Part shown: positions 1 through 10,043 of the stretch, piece by piece
Layout of the letters: every line of letters begins with the position of its first letter
How positions within the stretch are numbered: position 1 is the first letter of the stretch
NCBI RefSeq assembly: GCF_000003605.2
Contig: NW_003120923.1
Coordinates: 571,510-618,272, forward strand
Length of the DNA stretch: 46,763 nucleotides
Direction: 5' to 3'
From: Saccoglossus kowalevskii
Taxonomy: Eukaryota; Hemichordata; Enteropneusta; Harrimaniidae
Translations under genes and position numbers: made by a program
Notes under the pieces: model-generated
Told to the model about the DNA's origin: nothing
The model's input: the letters and a program-made list of their open reading frames with translations, nothing else
Databases searched by the model: none

Positions 1-685
1 ATGCGCTCTTCAAATGGAAATCACAAGTATGAGGTTTGACCTGGGCGCGACTTTCACTGATTACCGCCGGTGACTCTTTCGATACCTTCCAATAACATGA
101 AAATTACCCAATTAAAGCTTGGAAACGTCTCAGTTCGTACTCGTTGATTTGCGCAACAGTCAAAGTCGCCATCTTTGTTTATATGAGACCCATATATCTC
201 GCACATGCGCAGCGCGACGACTACCGCGCTTTAAGTAGGTAATAATGGACGACGCATTTCCCATCTTCATGTGATAACAGAGATAAACGAGAATGTGGGA
301 CAAACAGTGCAGTATACGTGGAGAGGTGGCTTGAGAGGAAAGAAATCAACAGTGTAATAAACATGCAACGTAAAAGAATCATGATAGGATTGTTGCTCGA
401 ATCTCGGTCCCTTGCAAACGTGCGAGTCACGCACAATCACGCGTTTATGTTGGTTCAATGATCCCACTCACTGTCCTGTTATCGACTGATAAAAGGGCTG
501 CACGTGAGACCGATCTACAAACGGCAGCGCAGAGTTATTTATAATATCCAGTACCAAACACCTAGCTTGCCGCTTATAGCTTCTAAATACGTGCTGGTCT
601 GGCTCAAGAAAATGCATTTTGCGAAAAAACACTAGTATTCCGGTTAATGCAAACAAAATAAAAATATAAATGTTAAGTTTCCTAC
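1..685. other. Start of the GPx copy A intron; no gene recognised
   Basis: After the donor at 685-684 this stretch should be intron. Positions 241-275 resemble 1151-1190 upstream of copy A (shared AATAATGG and TTTCCCATC, then a GTGA), so a fragment of the 5' flank appears duplicated here. Short ORFs show no family signature. Confidence 0.4.
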
Positions 686-1060
686 CTGGTGACCAAACTG
701 GTTGCAGGGAAATCCCAACACTTGCAGCTTATCGCCAAATTTGGCGACCAGCTCATTCAGTTGGGTATAGTCCCTGACGGTCGTGCCTCAGAGGGACGCC
801 ACGTTTTCAATCAGAACGACTTTGTGTTTGTAGCTAGAAAAGTTGATCTCTTCGCCGGTCAGGGACTTAGCAGTCAAGTCGTAGAACGAATTTGCGATAG
901 GTGGTTCCATTTCTGAGGAGTCTTGCGAGAAACTCCGATTGAGGTCAGACTTTCGGTGGTACCGGTGTATATTCATCGCTGCTACCTGTAGAGTTACGCC
1001 GTGAAAGCTAAAGCTGGTGCGACTACAGGCTGCCGTTAACTGGCGGCATATAAAGAACAT
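686..1060 (-). CDS. GPX: Selenocysteine glutathione peroxidase, copy A (exon 1 only; continues past the left edge)
   Basis: This is a paralogue of the complete GPx at 7652-6425. From the ATG at 976 it encodes 97 residues that match copy B with about ten substitutions. The in-frame TGA (790-788, residue 63 from that ATG) and the block [10 protein letters not shown] are kept. The exon ends with the same phase-0 CAG/GTAGGAAAC donor at 685-684. A second ATG at 1060 is in frame and adds 28 residues rich in Arg, Ser, Thr and Phe with no acidic residue, which resembles a mitochondrial targeting peptide. Copy B has the homologous stretch open but without that ATG. No match to exon 2 (ENATEEEIL block) exists in 1-683, so the rest lies outside the window or is missing. 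Whether this copy is functional cannot be judged here. Confidence 0.85.
788..790 (-). other. Selenocysteine (UGA) codon of GPx copy A
   Basis: The frame reads GCG TCC CTC TGA GGC ACG on the minus strand. It continues open for 34 codons of conserved GPx sequence to a good splice donor. The TGA therefore sits exactly at the catalytic Sec of the family. Confidence 0.93.
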
Positions 1061-1180
1061 CTCGACGACCAGGTGTTTTTGTACCGTGAGTGTACTGTAT
1101 ATTAGCCGTGTACAAGAAACACAAGTATGTCGCGGCGTGTGAAATATCAGAATAATGGGTCAACAAGCGTTTCCCATCGT

Positions 1181-1202
1181 CACGTGACAGGTCATGACGT
1201 CA
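1181..1202. promoter_or_regulatory. E-box and CRE upstream of GPx copy A
   Basis: A perfect E-box CACGTG (1181-1186) and a perfect CRE TGACGTCA (1195-1202) lie about 120-140 bp upstream of the 1060 ATG on the minus strand. This is a plausible core-promoter position. The motifs are seen directly; their use is inferred. Copy B lacks the same pair at the matching distance. Confidence 0.3.
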
Positions 1203-2465
1203 CAGTACTCGTGGAAACGAGTTCACAAGAGTTCGCCTGTGAGACCGAAGGTGAATTTTTTTTTTTTTTTTTATTTAAAATGAATTTATTTGTATCAAAA
1301 ATATGACGAAACGCAATTAGTGCGTTTTATTACACGTACTATATTAAACTTCCGGGTGATAAGGGCTGGACCATTTGTAATCATGGGGGTGGTCATGAAC
1401 ATTTTAGGAAAAACAAATTGCAAACTTACATTTGCTAGAAAAAAAACAAAACAATGTGTGTTTTACAACATATAATCACCAAAATGCCAAAGAAATAATG
1501 TAAATGTTTACGAACATTTTTTTATTTATTATTCCATAAAAGTAGAGTTAATACACATACACAGTTACGTAACCAGTGAGTATAATGAAATGTTCCATTC
1601 TCTAACAGATAATGCATTGCCTGACACGTTCACAATGTTATGGGATATCTCAAACAACTGAGGTCGCATGACTACCCTAAAATGAATAGGACACAAAATA
1701 GGTCTATTCCATGACTATAGAGTCTGCATTTTTAAAAATGATTAAAAATTAAAGTAATATATACAAGCATTCTGAGCACAGTCACATGGAATAACGACAA
1801 TTCATAAATTAAAAATAAATAAAAATAAATTATATAACGTGTAAAGTAAAATAAAATGAAATAGTAACTGTTAATTGTGTTAGTGACTGTACCATTTAAA
1901 AACAACAAAATTAAATTGAATGTTTGGGGAGAATTCAGCATGTTAAAAATATGATATTATTCAAAATTACACATTATCCAGCTTTTGTTCAGTCAAAGCA
2001 AAAACTCCACATTATACAAAATTGTATAATCCACACTTACACCAGTTTGACATTTTGAATCAAATAGTAGACCAAAATATAAGTGCGTTATTCATGCTAA
2101 GTTTAGATGAAATCAGCCCAGGCACGGCATGAAAAACATGGCGGACGAAAGTGTGATACAAAATACACTAGTTTCTGGGGATAATAATGAAAAAAATATT
2201 TGCTTCTGTACCAAATTTAAATCAAAATAGAGTACATCAGTAAACCGCCGTCAGTCATTATCAATGCCAAGTTTAATTGAATCGGTCAAACTTTGGTGTT
2301 TTTGTAGAATTAATACTTCAGAAAACTTAATTACTTTGTCAAACACCAAGCTGATTGTTTTTTTTTTTAATTTTTATGCTGTTAATTAAAAGAACAATCT
2401 AAATATTAGAACAATTCGACAATGGTGCAACTAATATGCCAGTTGTGTCACCAAGTTGCATTGAT

Positions 2466-2529
2466 GTTGTCATGACGATGACATGGGGCGACGCCCTTAG
2501 CCGTGGAGTCCACATGCCGTCATGACAAC
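2466..2529. repeat. 64-nt three-way-junction palindrome
   Basis: Perfect 12-bp arms GTTGTCATGACG (2466-2477) and CGTCATGACAAC (2518-2529) enclose two small hairpins, GGGC-GAC-GCCC and GTGG-AGT-CCAC. The folded form would be a stem with two side arms. The function is unknown. Confidence 0.6.
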
Positions 2530-2768
2530 TCATGCAAAGTATTAGAACTATTGGTTGAACGATTAACACTGTCGATTTTAAAAATGAGGGGTTCTAGCGT
2601 AATAGGAGGGAAGAGGACCGGGGGATTATGGCGACGATTGAAGTTGTAATAAATATCTGGCTGTACTGATGTTCTTATGACTGAATGGTGCGTATAAGTG
2701 TTGAGCGATCCTAGAGTACCACTCGCTGCCTTGCGAGTTACCCATTCCCCGTTACAACCACTTGCCAT
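2520..2768 (-). CDS. Hypothetical 82-residue ORF with a splice-acceptor-like lead
   Basis: The product is unrecognised. The ORF starts MASGCNGEW and ends HELS-stop. Its base composition is less AT-rich than the flanks, and the sequence has few low-complexity runs. Just upstream on the minus strand is a pyrimidine-rich run ending TTTTTCAG, about 14 bases before the ATG, so this could be a last coding exon or a short gene. The stop codon falls inside the right arm of the palindrome at 2518-2529. No domain or neighbour supports a function. A chance ORF is the main alternative. Confidence 0.25.
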   Translation of the reverse strand: MASGCNGEWVTRKAASGTLGSLNTYTHHSVIRTSVQPDIYYNFNRRHNPPVLFPPITLEPLIFKIDSVNRSTNSSNTLHELS

Positions 2769-3199
2769 TACGAACTAAAGACTGAAAAATAAATATAAAT
2801 CTCAATGTTTTTGACATAATTGTAATGTGTGAACGCACCAAACATGTAGTTTCCGACGGGATTATTGCATATTTAAACACTTAGTTAGTATTTTGGCTAG
2901 AACAGGTTATTTGCATATTGTCTTGTCTCTAGCGATCGCGAAAGTATTTCAAATCAGTGATGTGAAAATAATATGCAAAATATATGTGATAAAAATATGA
3001 TGTATTTGATGCATTGTACTGCATGTGTTTCTTTCTTATAAATGTTTTATTATTTTGTAATTGTTGTTATCGTCAGTACGTACAGTTTTTCTGTAAGTTT
3101 ATCATTGTTTAATGCAACGAACATCGATATATGATATATATACTACCCAGTGATATATATTCAAGTTATTTTTTGGAAGATACTTTGATCATACATGCT

Positions 3200-3665
3200 A
3201 CACCCAACATAACAGCTTGATCGGTTAAAACACGTGACTACGTGACTGATCAAAATTATATTATTTTTAATTATTATTTAAAAAATGTTGAGTTGATGGG
3301 TTAAAGCACCGATACGAATAAAAATGTCCCAAATTGTGGTAATTCCTGCCAGAAAGCGAGGCTAAACCACGGGAATGATAAACAATATTTTATTTTTCTC
3401 ATAAAAAACTTTGGCGATACAATGTACAAAATATCAAGTTGATCAGTTAAAGCACTCGGAAGAAACAAATGCCCCAGATTAGTGTCACTTTCTAAGAAAA
3501 TCCAAAATGGCAGCAATATCACGTGACTGATCAAACTATGTTATTTTTTCCTATGGTCATACATGTTATATACGACATATCAAGTTGATTCACGAGAAAC
3601 AAATCTCAAAACTTTTGGTAAGTTTTGTCAAAAGATGACAGCAAAATAACGTGACTAACTTATTA
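3200..3665. repeat. Diverged tandem repeat, roughly three units
   Basis: Recurring blocks keep the same order. They are TTGATCAGTTAAAGCAC-like, then an AAATGTCCCA/AAATGCCCCA-like block, then ACGTGACTGATCAAA followed by TTATTTTT. Units begin near 3215, 3290, 3440 and 3575 and vary in length, so the array is old. The CACGTGAC E-box recurs at about 3231 and 3522. Confidence 0.55.
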
Positions 3666-4581
3666 AATTATTTTTTTTTTCCGGAGGAGGTTAGTTGAGA
3701 GATGCAACACGGCAAATTGTGAAGAAATAGAATAACAGAGGCTGCAGTTATAAATAACTGTTTAATAAAAATGAATAATAAAAACATTTTATACCAAAGT
3801 AAATTTAAATTCATGTAAATTAAAATATATCTGTAATCATTAAACAAGGGGACTGTCTGAAATAAGCCGAGAACCATACTATGATTTTTGATTGAGATGA
3901 CAATCTCCCTTTTTAAATTGTCATCCAACCAAATGATTTTAAACGCTCCTCGTATGACGAAGTGGTTTAACTTCTAACCACATATATCTTGGTACTTACA
4001 GAAAAGGTTTTAGCACGTATGAACAATAACGCCGCCTTTAAAGCCCGCCCACAATGTCAGACTTGCTCTTTGATTCCATTTATTCCAAGTATTTTAATGA
4101 AACATGACGGCCGATAACAACAACGCCGACTCAGTTTAGTCGTTACACACGTCTTCATATTAGTCTTTATGGACACAGGGCCACGTGTGAACACGATATT
4201 AGTGTCTTTGATAAAACATCATTCAGTATTTGCTTCTACTAAAAGATGTGGCACTATTTTTGAAATTTCAATCGCGTAGGATGTGAATAATGCTAATTGG
4301 AAATGTACGTTGTCATACATTTGTTTCAAATGAGCAAGAATCGTATTTATTTGGCTGTTCTATTTACTGTACACACTCCTATATTCACGGTATTTATATG
4401 GGATCTATATATGTAAGGCTATGCATGCTGTTCCTTGAACTCAATAATCAATCACATTTGTTTTACAGTTTCATTGTAAGTTTGATGATATATTTCACAA
4501 GTTTAAAAAATCAATTCAAATGTTGCATGAAAATTTCATTTGAGTATTGTTCTGTGATAATACGCGCTTAGCTAATTTAAT

Positions 4582-4959
4582 TTACGGAAAGAGGAAGAGA
4601 GGGAGAAAGTTAGTCGCATTGTTATGACAATGAAATTTATCACTGAACAACACAACAGAGACAAATACGCTTAGCATCATACTCTCAATTTCCATAAATG
4701 CCTGTTCTCGTATTTTGCTGATATTTCTGACTGCTAATTTGATGTGATCTGATAGAGTTGTCTTCTCAGTTGTTAACCTGTTTTCAAGTGAAATGATCAC
4801 ATTCTCTGGACTGACACTTTTGTTGCCTTTACTTCGTGCTCCATTATTATAATCAGTGTATTCCAATTTGTCATTTATACGGCCATTATAATCTGAAACA
4901 GCGACCTCAGCGATGATCGTTGCCATACTAATCGTGGACTTTGTACCCAAAACACCCAT
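4582..4959 (-). CDS. Hypothetical 125-residue ORF
   Basis: This is the longest uninterrupted ORF in the GPx interval. It has a hydrophilic, mixed-charge middle (KLEYTDYNNG, ENRLTTEKTTLSDH, RNISKIREQ) that looks more protein-like than its neighbours. The tail is hydrophobic and low in complexity. No domain, signal peptide or clear splice context is recognised. It may be a chance ORF. Confidence 0.2.
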   Translation of the reverse strand: MGVLGTKSTISMATIIAEVAVSDYNGRINDKLEYTDYNNGARSKGNKSVSPENVIISLENRLTTEKTTLSDHIKLAVRNISKIREQAFMEIESMMLSVFVSVVLFSDKFHCHNNATNFLPLFLFP

Positions 4960-6066
4960 TGATCACAGTATATATTGATTGCCCAAATTTTGGCTGCAAT
5001 GTTGTATGAAGCTGACTTGTGTAGACTTCGGACTCTAGCAAAAGCGCGTACTGACCATAGTATGAGCAATCATAGTTGTAAATTTCCAATGCATACGACA
5101 CATAACTCAAACATGTCAATTTCAACTGCACCATCTTTGCTACATACTGAGTATGTTGCATGATTCCTGATTCCTGACAAAGGCATTTTTTGATAACTCA
5201 TTGATAAGTTTGAATACTGGATTTTTGGTCTGTCTTCTCGATCAGTGTAGTTTTACTTTGTCATCTGTTTTTTTTTGGGGGGGTGCCTCGTGCTTTTTTG
5301 CATACTATTAGGGGAAAGGTAATCTCTTGATCATAAACTGATACTCACATGACCTGATTTTACTGACAAACTCTAGACCTCATTTTCGTTCTGAGGAGGG
5401 AGGAGGGACCATTGAATGCCCTTGTCCTAAATATTTGGTATAAACAAATTAACACATTTTTTGTTTAAAAAATGCCACTTAATTACTGGTTATAATCATT
5501 AGCATCCGTCTTTATGTAATCTTTTTACCATAGAAATCAACATACGATAAAAGAATCAAAATGCGCCTTTTTCATAGTCTTTTTTTTATCTAGGACCAAA
5601 CAAAACATGCTCAAAAGGCGTTAGACTCGTAGCAACATGCACAAAATTGTTTGTTTACATGAAACCGTCCTTTAAGATCAAGGAAATCTTGTAATCCGTC
5701 TAACCCCACCCAAATACATTTACCTTAAATGCCAATATATGAAAACACAAGTATAAATAAGTGTATATTAATTTTATTATTTCATTTCTCGAGTTACTTC
5801 CACGTTCATACAAAAAACTATGACATTGCAAGTGCGTTTACTGGGGATCCGACACCACCGGCATTGGGAAGTTTACGATGACGTCATCATAAAAGTAAAA
5901 CCATCAATGTAACAGTTTTTTTCGAAGATGAAAATTAACCACTGTTTATCACTATTGCAGTTCATTAGAGTAAAACGAGTAATTTGCAATTATTCCAGAT
6001 GTGTATGTGGGTAAATAATTTGTGAATACAATTTTTGGGCTCGAATACAATCAGTCTGATGAAGGT

Positions 6067-6106
6067 ATAAACTATGGTCGCTTTTAATGTACGATCATTG
6101 GTTTAT
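6067..6106 (-). other. Second stem-loop in the 3' region of GPx copy B
   Basis: Minus strand: ATAAAC, 2-nt bulge, ATGATCG, 11-nt loop with AAAA, CGACCAT, 1-nt bulge, GTTTAT. It has twelve pairs plus one mismatch. It contains ATGA and a loop AA run, but no GA opposite the ATGA, so it is not a canonical SECIS. Confidence 0.35.
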
Positions 6107-6173
6107 CGGATTCGGTGAAAATGCCTCTGTAAATGCAGATCGCGTTCAAATCTCACAGGAAGAGCAGCAAATC

Positions 6174-6230
6174 AGAGCGTGTTTGTAGTCCACTTACTAG
6201 AATATCAATTGTTTTAGTAAGACGCGCTCT
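6174..6230 (-). other. Stem-loop in the 3' region of GPx copy B
   Basis: On the minus strand, AGAGCGCGT CTTACTA, a 15-nt loop starting AAAC, TAGTAAG, a 10-nt bulge, then ACACGCTCT. That is a 7-bp inner stem and a 9-bp outer stem with one non-Watson-Crick pair, about 195 nt past the stop. The A-rich apical loop recalls a SECIS. However, the required UGA/GA quartet is absent, so I do not call it one. Confidence 0.35.
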
Positions 6231-6424
6231 AATCGGTTGACAAATCCCGTCAGAGGAGTGCTGCCAAACGTGATTTACATGGGTAGTTGTACAAATGAAG
6301 TTAGAGTGTAACCTAGCAGCCATCAACTAGTGATCGCAGATTGAAAGCAACCAGAGCCTCTACCTACATCAATATTTAATCAAATTATAATCATATTAAT
6401 CATCTTTTGAATTTGAAGTTGAGG

Positions 6425-7652
6425 TTAAAGAAGATTTTCGATGTCTTTGGCTATGTTGATGGTCTCAAAATGGCGACTATATCTCTTGATTGGGTTTCCT
6501 TTACTGTCGATTAAGAACTTCTCAAAATTCCACGATAGGTCGGTTCTTCTTACAGGGCTCCAGATGATGGCACGTGGGTCGGCCATAAGAGATTCGCTGT
6601 CATCACTTGGGGTCGGTAGATGAGACTTCAGATAGCGAAATACTGGATGGGTGTCTTTTCCATTCACTAACACTTTAGAAAACAATGGAAAGTTTGGCAC
6701 GAAACCATCTCCAGGCCGGACGTACTTAAGGCTGTTTAGGATCTCCTCTTCCGTGGCATTTTCCTGAAAAAAAGTTAAATTATTAAATAATATAAATTAA
6801 TATAGCTGCATCAATTTTATGGTGCAACAAAAACTGTCGACAAATTCCGCGTGAAGAGACAAATTTAAGTAAAATTATGTCTATCCACATCTAAATCACG
6901 TATGAATATATTAGCTTCTAAACCAATTTCATAAAATATTAACAAATTTAAAACCTACGTTCCAAAAAAATTTAACGTTTGAAAACCCACTTCAAAATTG
7001 TACAAGATAATATGCCCACACCAACAGTCAGTAATCATAGGTGGAACCGACTGTTGCACCACGCTACGAGTTCAGCATTGTATATAGCTACATGTAATTA
7101 TTTTAGGCAAACAGTGTCATTCCAACGCAAATCAAGTTTCGCCCCTACGAGTACCTACTTGATATAAGTCAACTCTACTCTGACTAATGACTAATTTTAA
7201 ACATTATCTATTCAAATTGTGTCACGCTTTGTCCGTCGCATTTCGAACAATGGCGCCCAATGTTGTAATAATACTACATCAAATATTAAAATGTTTGTAA
7301 CTTGGACAAGTTAATGTCTTACACGTGTAAACAACACGAATATGAATGTTAGGTTTCCTACCTGGTGACCAAACTGGTTGCAGGGAAATCCCAACACTTG
7401 CAGCTTATCGCCAAATTTGGCGACCAGCTGATTGAGTTGGGTGAAATCCCTGACGGTCGTGCCTCAGAGGGACGCCACGTTTTCAATCAGAACGACTTTG
7501 TTTTTGTAGCTAGAAAAGTTGACCTCTTCGCCGGTCAGAGACTTAGCAGTCAAGTCGTAGAACGAATTCACGACAGGTGGTTCTACATCTGAAACGTCTT
7601 GCGAAATACTCCGATTGAGGTCAGACTTGCGGTGATACCGGTGTATATTCAT
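6425..7652 (-). CDS. GPX: Selenocysteine glutathione peroxidase, GPx1/2 type, copy B (two exons, complete)
   Basis: Reduces H2O2 and organic hydroperoxides with glutathione. Exon 1 is 7652-7362 (97 codons) and ends CAG/GTAGG. The intron is 7361-6764, with an acceptor TTTTTTTCAG. Exon 2 is 6763-6425 and ends TAA. The phase-0 join gives 209 residues. Visible family blocks are NVASL-U-GTTVRD with the in-frame TGA at 7466-7464 (residue 63), [13 protein letters not shown]-like [11 protein letters not shown], and SWNFEKFL. These supply the Sec, Gln, Trp and Asn of the catalytic tetrad. The extended loop before IIWSP is typical of tetrameric GPx1/2-class enzymes. No signal peptide is evident, so a cytosolic site is inferred. 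The ATG at 7652 has a purine at -3. The frame stays open further upstream but has no other ATG. A paralogous first exon lies 6.4 kb downstream on the same strand. Reading TGA as Sec is inferred from the conserved sequence after it; a SECIS was not located. Confidence 0.95.
7464..7466 (-). other. Selenocysteine (UGA) codon of GPx copy B
   Basis: The context CTC TGA GGC ACG ACC is the same as in copy A. Conserved GPx sequence continues through the rest of exon 1 and through exon 2, so translation must read past this codon for an active enzyme. Confidence 0.95.
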
Positions 7653-9974
7653 CGCTGCTACCTGTAGAGTTATGCTGTGAGAGCTAAAGCTGATACCGTG
7701 ACGACTACAGGCTGCTGTTAAATGGCGGCATATACAGAAATCTAGACAACCGTTTTATTGTACCTTGAGCACAGAATAAACACGCTGTAACGACTGTATG
7801 TTAGTACTAGTAAAGATCAAAGGTCATGTTATCTGATAAAATGGGCGTTGATCACAATCACGCTATAGGTTACTCAGGTCATTGTAGAGCGCGTAACTGT
7901 GGGCGAGATTGTATATTTCTCAATTCATTTCAATAACACGATGGTTTGTAATTTGTGGTTTATAAAGTGATAACTACAGCCTGTTGGTTTATACACGTAA
8001 AATCAACAACCACACTGTCAATCCTCGGGGGCGGACATCCGGGCATTTTCACCGCCTGGCAACCCGCGGCGGTGAAAACAAAGGCCCAAAACTCGCAGAA
8101 AACGGTACTTTGGGGGTGATTGTTGAGACTCCTCTGACCAGTGCAACAAGATTAGCCCTACGTGTGTAACATATATAAAGTTGATTGTTCGGGATTACTT
8201 CAAAGTTGAGTTTGTGTTGTTTTCTCGAATTTTCACCGGCTCGACCAGTGTTCCACAGCAGCGCGCACAGAGCCCATGGTACAGTGGTGCGCGTCTTAGC
8301 AACGTGGAACGTCTGTGACGTAGCTCCGCCCCCGAGGATAGAAGAGATAATTATGTGCCCCGGGTGCATACCTATATCACAACATGCCAGGAGTGAAAAT
8401 GCCTTTTTAGGGACTATTATTTTGGGTGTTTGTTGTAGTATGAGATGTTGTTTGTGAATTTTAAAGATTGCGTAGTTTTTTTTTTGATTTCCTTCACTGT
8501 AATTTACTACACCAGAATCGACTCAATTAATATCACAGTTCCTTGGCGTAGATTAAAATAGCTAATAGTAGTATGAGATATTTTGTGTCATCAACTCGTT
8601 AACAATACAATATACAGTTCGACTGGATATCTACAGTGTATTGTGGCATAGCATTTTGAAACATCGAAATATCGTCCTGACTCCGGAAGTAGCGTTATAT
8701 CATATCAGTGACGTCCTATCACCGTATATACACCCTTGACAATTACTAGTAGTTACCATATATCCTATCAAGATATCAGTAATTGATAAATGACATATAC
8801 AAGTTCACATCAAGATATTGGTTGGCCGCCATTCGTCACCTAGCTTGTTTCCGAAGTGCGCCATCTACGCTTAGGGCCTCTAACACGCGTTTTCAACTGG
8901 GTTTTCCAGTTCAAAAGCGTGAACATAAATCGCATAAAGCGAATCGACTCACAACACCCATACATAGAACCCAATATCATAACAAATTATAATATACAAT
9001 CGGAAAGATATGATTTAGATACACGTGCTCGTTACCTAAGTATCACATTTCGTACAATCGACATGATGGATTTAAAACTCAAAATTACACGTGAATAATA
9101 ATTTCCACATACAACTGATACTCACTGACACTTGCTTGGTCACCCTTTGCCATGGAGCAAATAGAAGATGAATATTTGATTGTGAATATTTCTATATATC
9201 TATTATTTTAAGTTGCAAAAAAAAAAAAAAAAAAAAAAAAAAGATTTCTGAACTCTTTTGGCCGCTATTTACCACGGATTTCATTTTGAAGAGCCAATGA
9301 CACGATTACACAATCAGTGGTTAGTATGAAAAAGCGTTGATTGAACAGGAAGTTCCTCTGTGACAACTTGACATGGGAGTTGACTACGGAAAAACGATAT
9401 TGTAAAAATAAATCCATTTCTCTCACCGGTAAAAAGGGACCGACACTCCATATAAAAATGTCGATAAAACCATTACTCATCAAAGCAAGTTTGAAATGAC
9501 ATGATTTTATAGAGAGTATATTGATTACGATACAGATCGACAATTCAGAACTCATTTATATATTGTTCAACTTACGTACGTTATTAATCGTTACTTTTGA
9601 CATCTGACGTATTTGAAAATCATGAAGCAGATATCATTAGTGTCGACGGTGTTATCGCATTAGTATATTTCAATAATTGTAGTAGATCAATACAGTAGAG
9701 TAATTCGCTGTATAAAATAAAAAAAATCACTGAATCCTTCAACCCAAAATTTTATTTTACATATAGTATATATACTCAAAATACATTCATTCATTCGACA
9801 ACACACGAATTAGATTACGATAAGATTTATCTAATAATTAAGAAATATGTTATTTTGAGTTATAAACTGCCAATTATTTAACTGACCCAAGGAGATGGCT
9901 GACAGAACATGGAATGAAACTTACTGGATGAAATGTTGTGTAAGGCTATTTCACTCATATTAGTTGCAGCTTAC
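7653..9974. other. 5' flank of GPx copy B and intergenic DNA
   Basis: Positions 7653-7760 match the 5' flank of copy A (977-1085), so the duplication includes leader DNA. After the inverted-repeat element at 8021-8339 I see only AT-rich sequence and an A-run of about 26 at 9217-9242. That run could be the tail of a retroposed fragment on the plus strand. No gene is recognised. Confidence 0.45.
8021..8339. mobile_element. GC-rich inverted-repeat element, MITE-like, about 319 bp
   Basis: Perfect 15-bp terminal inverted repeats (ATCCTCGGGGGCGGA at 8021-8035; its complement at 8325-8339) bound a GC- and CpG-rich island in AT-rich DNA. Near the left end is an internal palindrome TTTTCACCGCC/GGCGGTGAAAA (8046-8056, 8068-8078). 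No target-site duplication is obvious. The ORFs inside show no transposase. It is probably a non-autonomous DNA transposon. A CpG-island promoter upstream of GPx copy B is the alternative. Confidence 0.5.
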
Positions 9975-10043
9975 GAGGGGCGTTCAATAAGTAATCCCCC
10001 TGACCCATTTCCCATAGGAGTTTAATGAAACTTGGCAAGGTTG

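Larger units (their letters stand above)
1203..6424. other. Interval between the GPx copies: 5' flank of A and 3' flank of B
   Basis: This interval is AT-rich noncoding DNA with a poly-T run at about 1258-1272. It also contains the palindrome at 2466-2529, the ORF at 2768-2520, the repeat at 3200-3665 and the ORF at 4959-4582. A perfect CRE palindrome (TGACGTCA, 5879-5886) and a possible minus-strand AATAAA (5778-5773) lie 540-650 bases past the stop of copy B. No conserved gene is visible. Confidence 0.5.

Noticed and set aside
788-790. TGA as a true stop that makes GPx copy A a pseudogene
   Set aside because: Conserved GPx residues continue in frame to a shared donor, and the position is the catalytic Sec of the family. 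The same holds for copy B.
689-916. Plus-strand ORF (75 residues)
   Set aside because: It is exactly antisense to GPx copy A exon 1. The same shadow appears at 7365-7592 for copy B and at 6441-6623 over exon 2.
6174-6230. Calling this hairpin a SECIS
   Set aside because: It has an A-rich apical loop, but the 5' UGA and opposing GA of the quartet are missing.
8049-8369. Minus-strand 106-residue ORF
   Set aside because: It runs across the GC-rich inverted-repeat element. The open frame follows from high GC, and no domain is visible.
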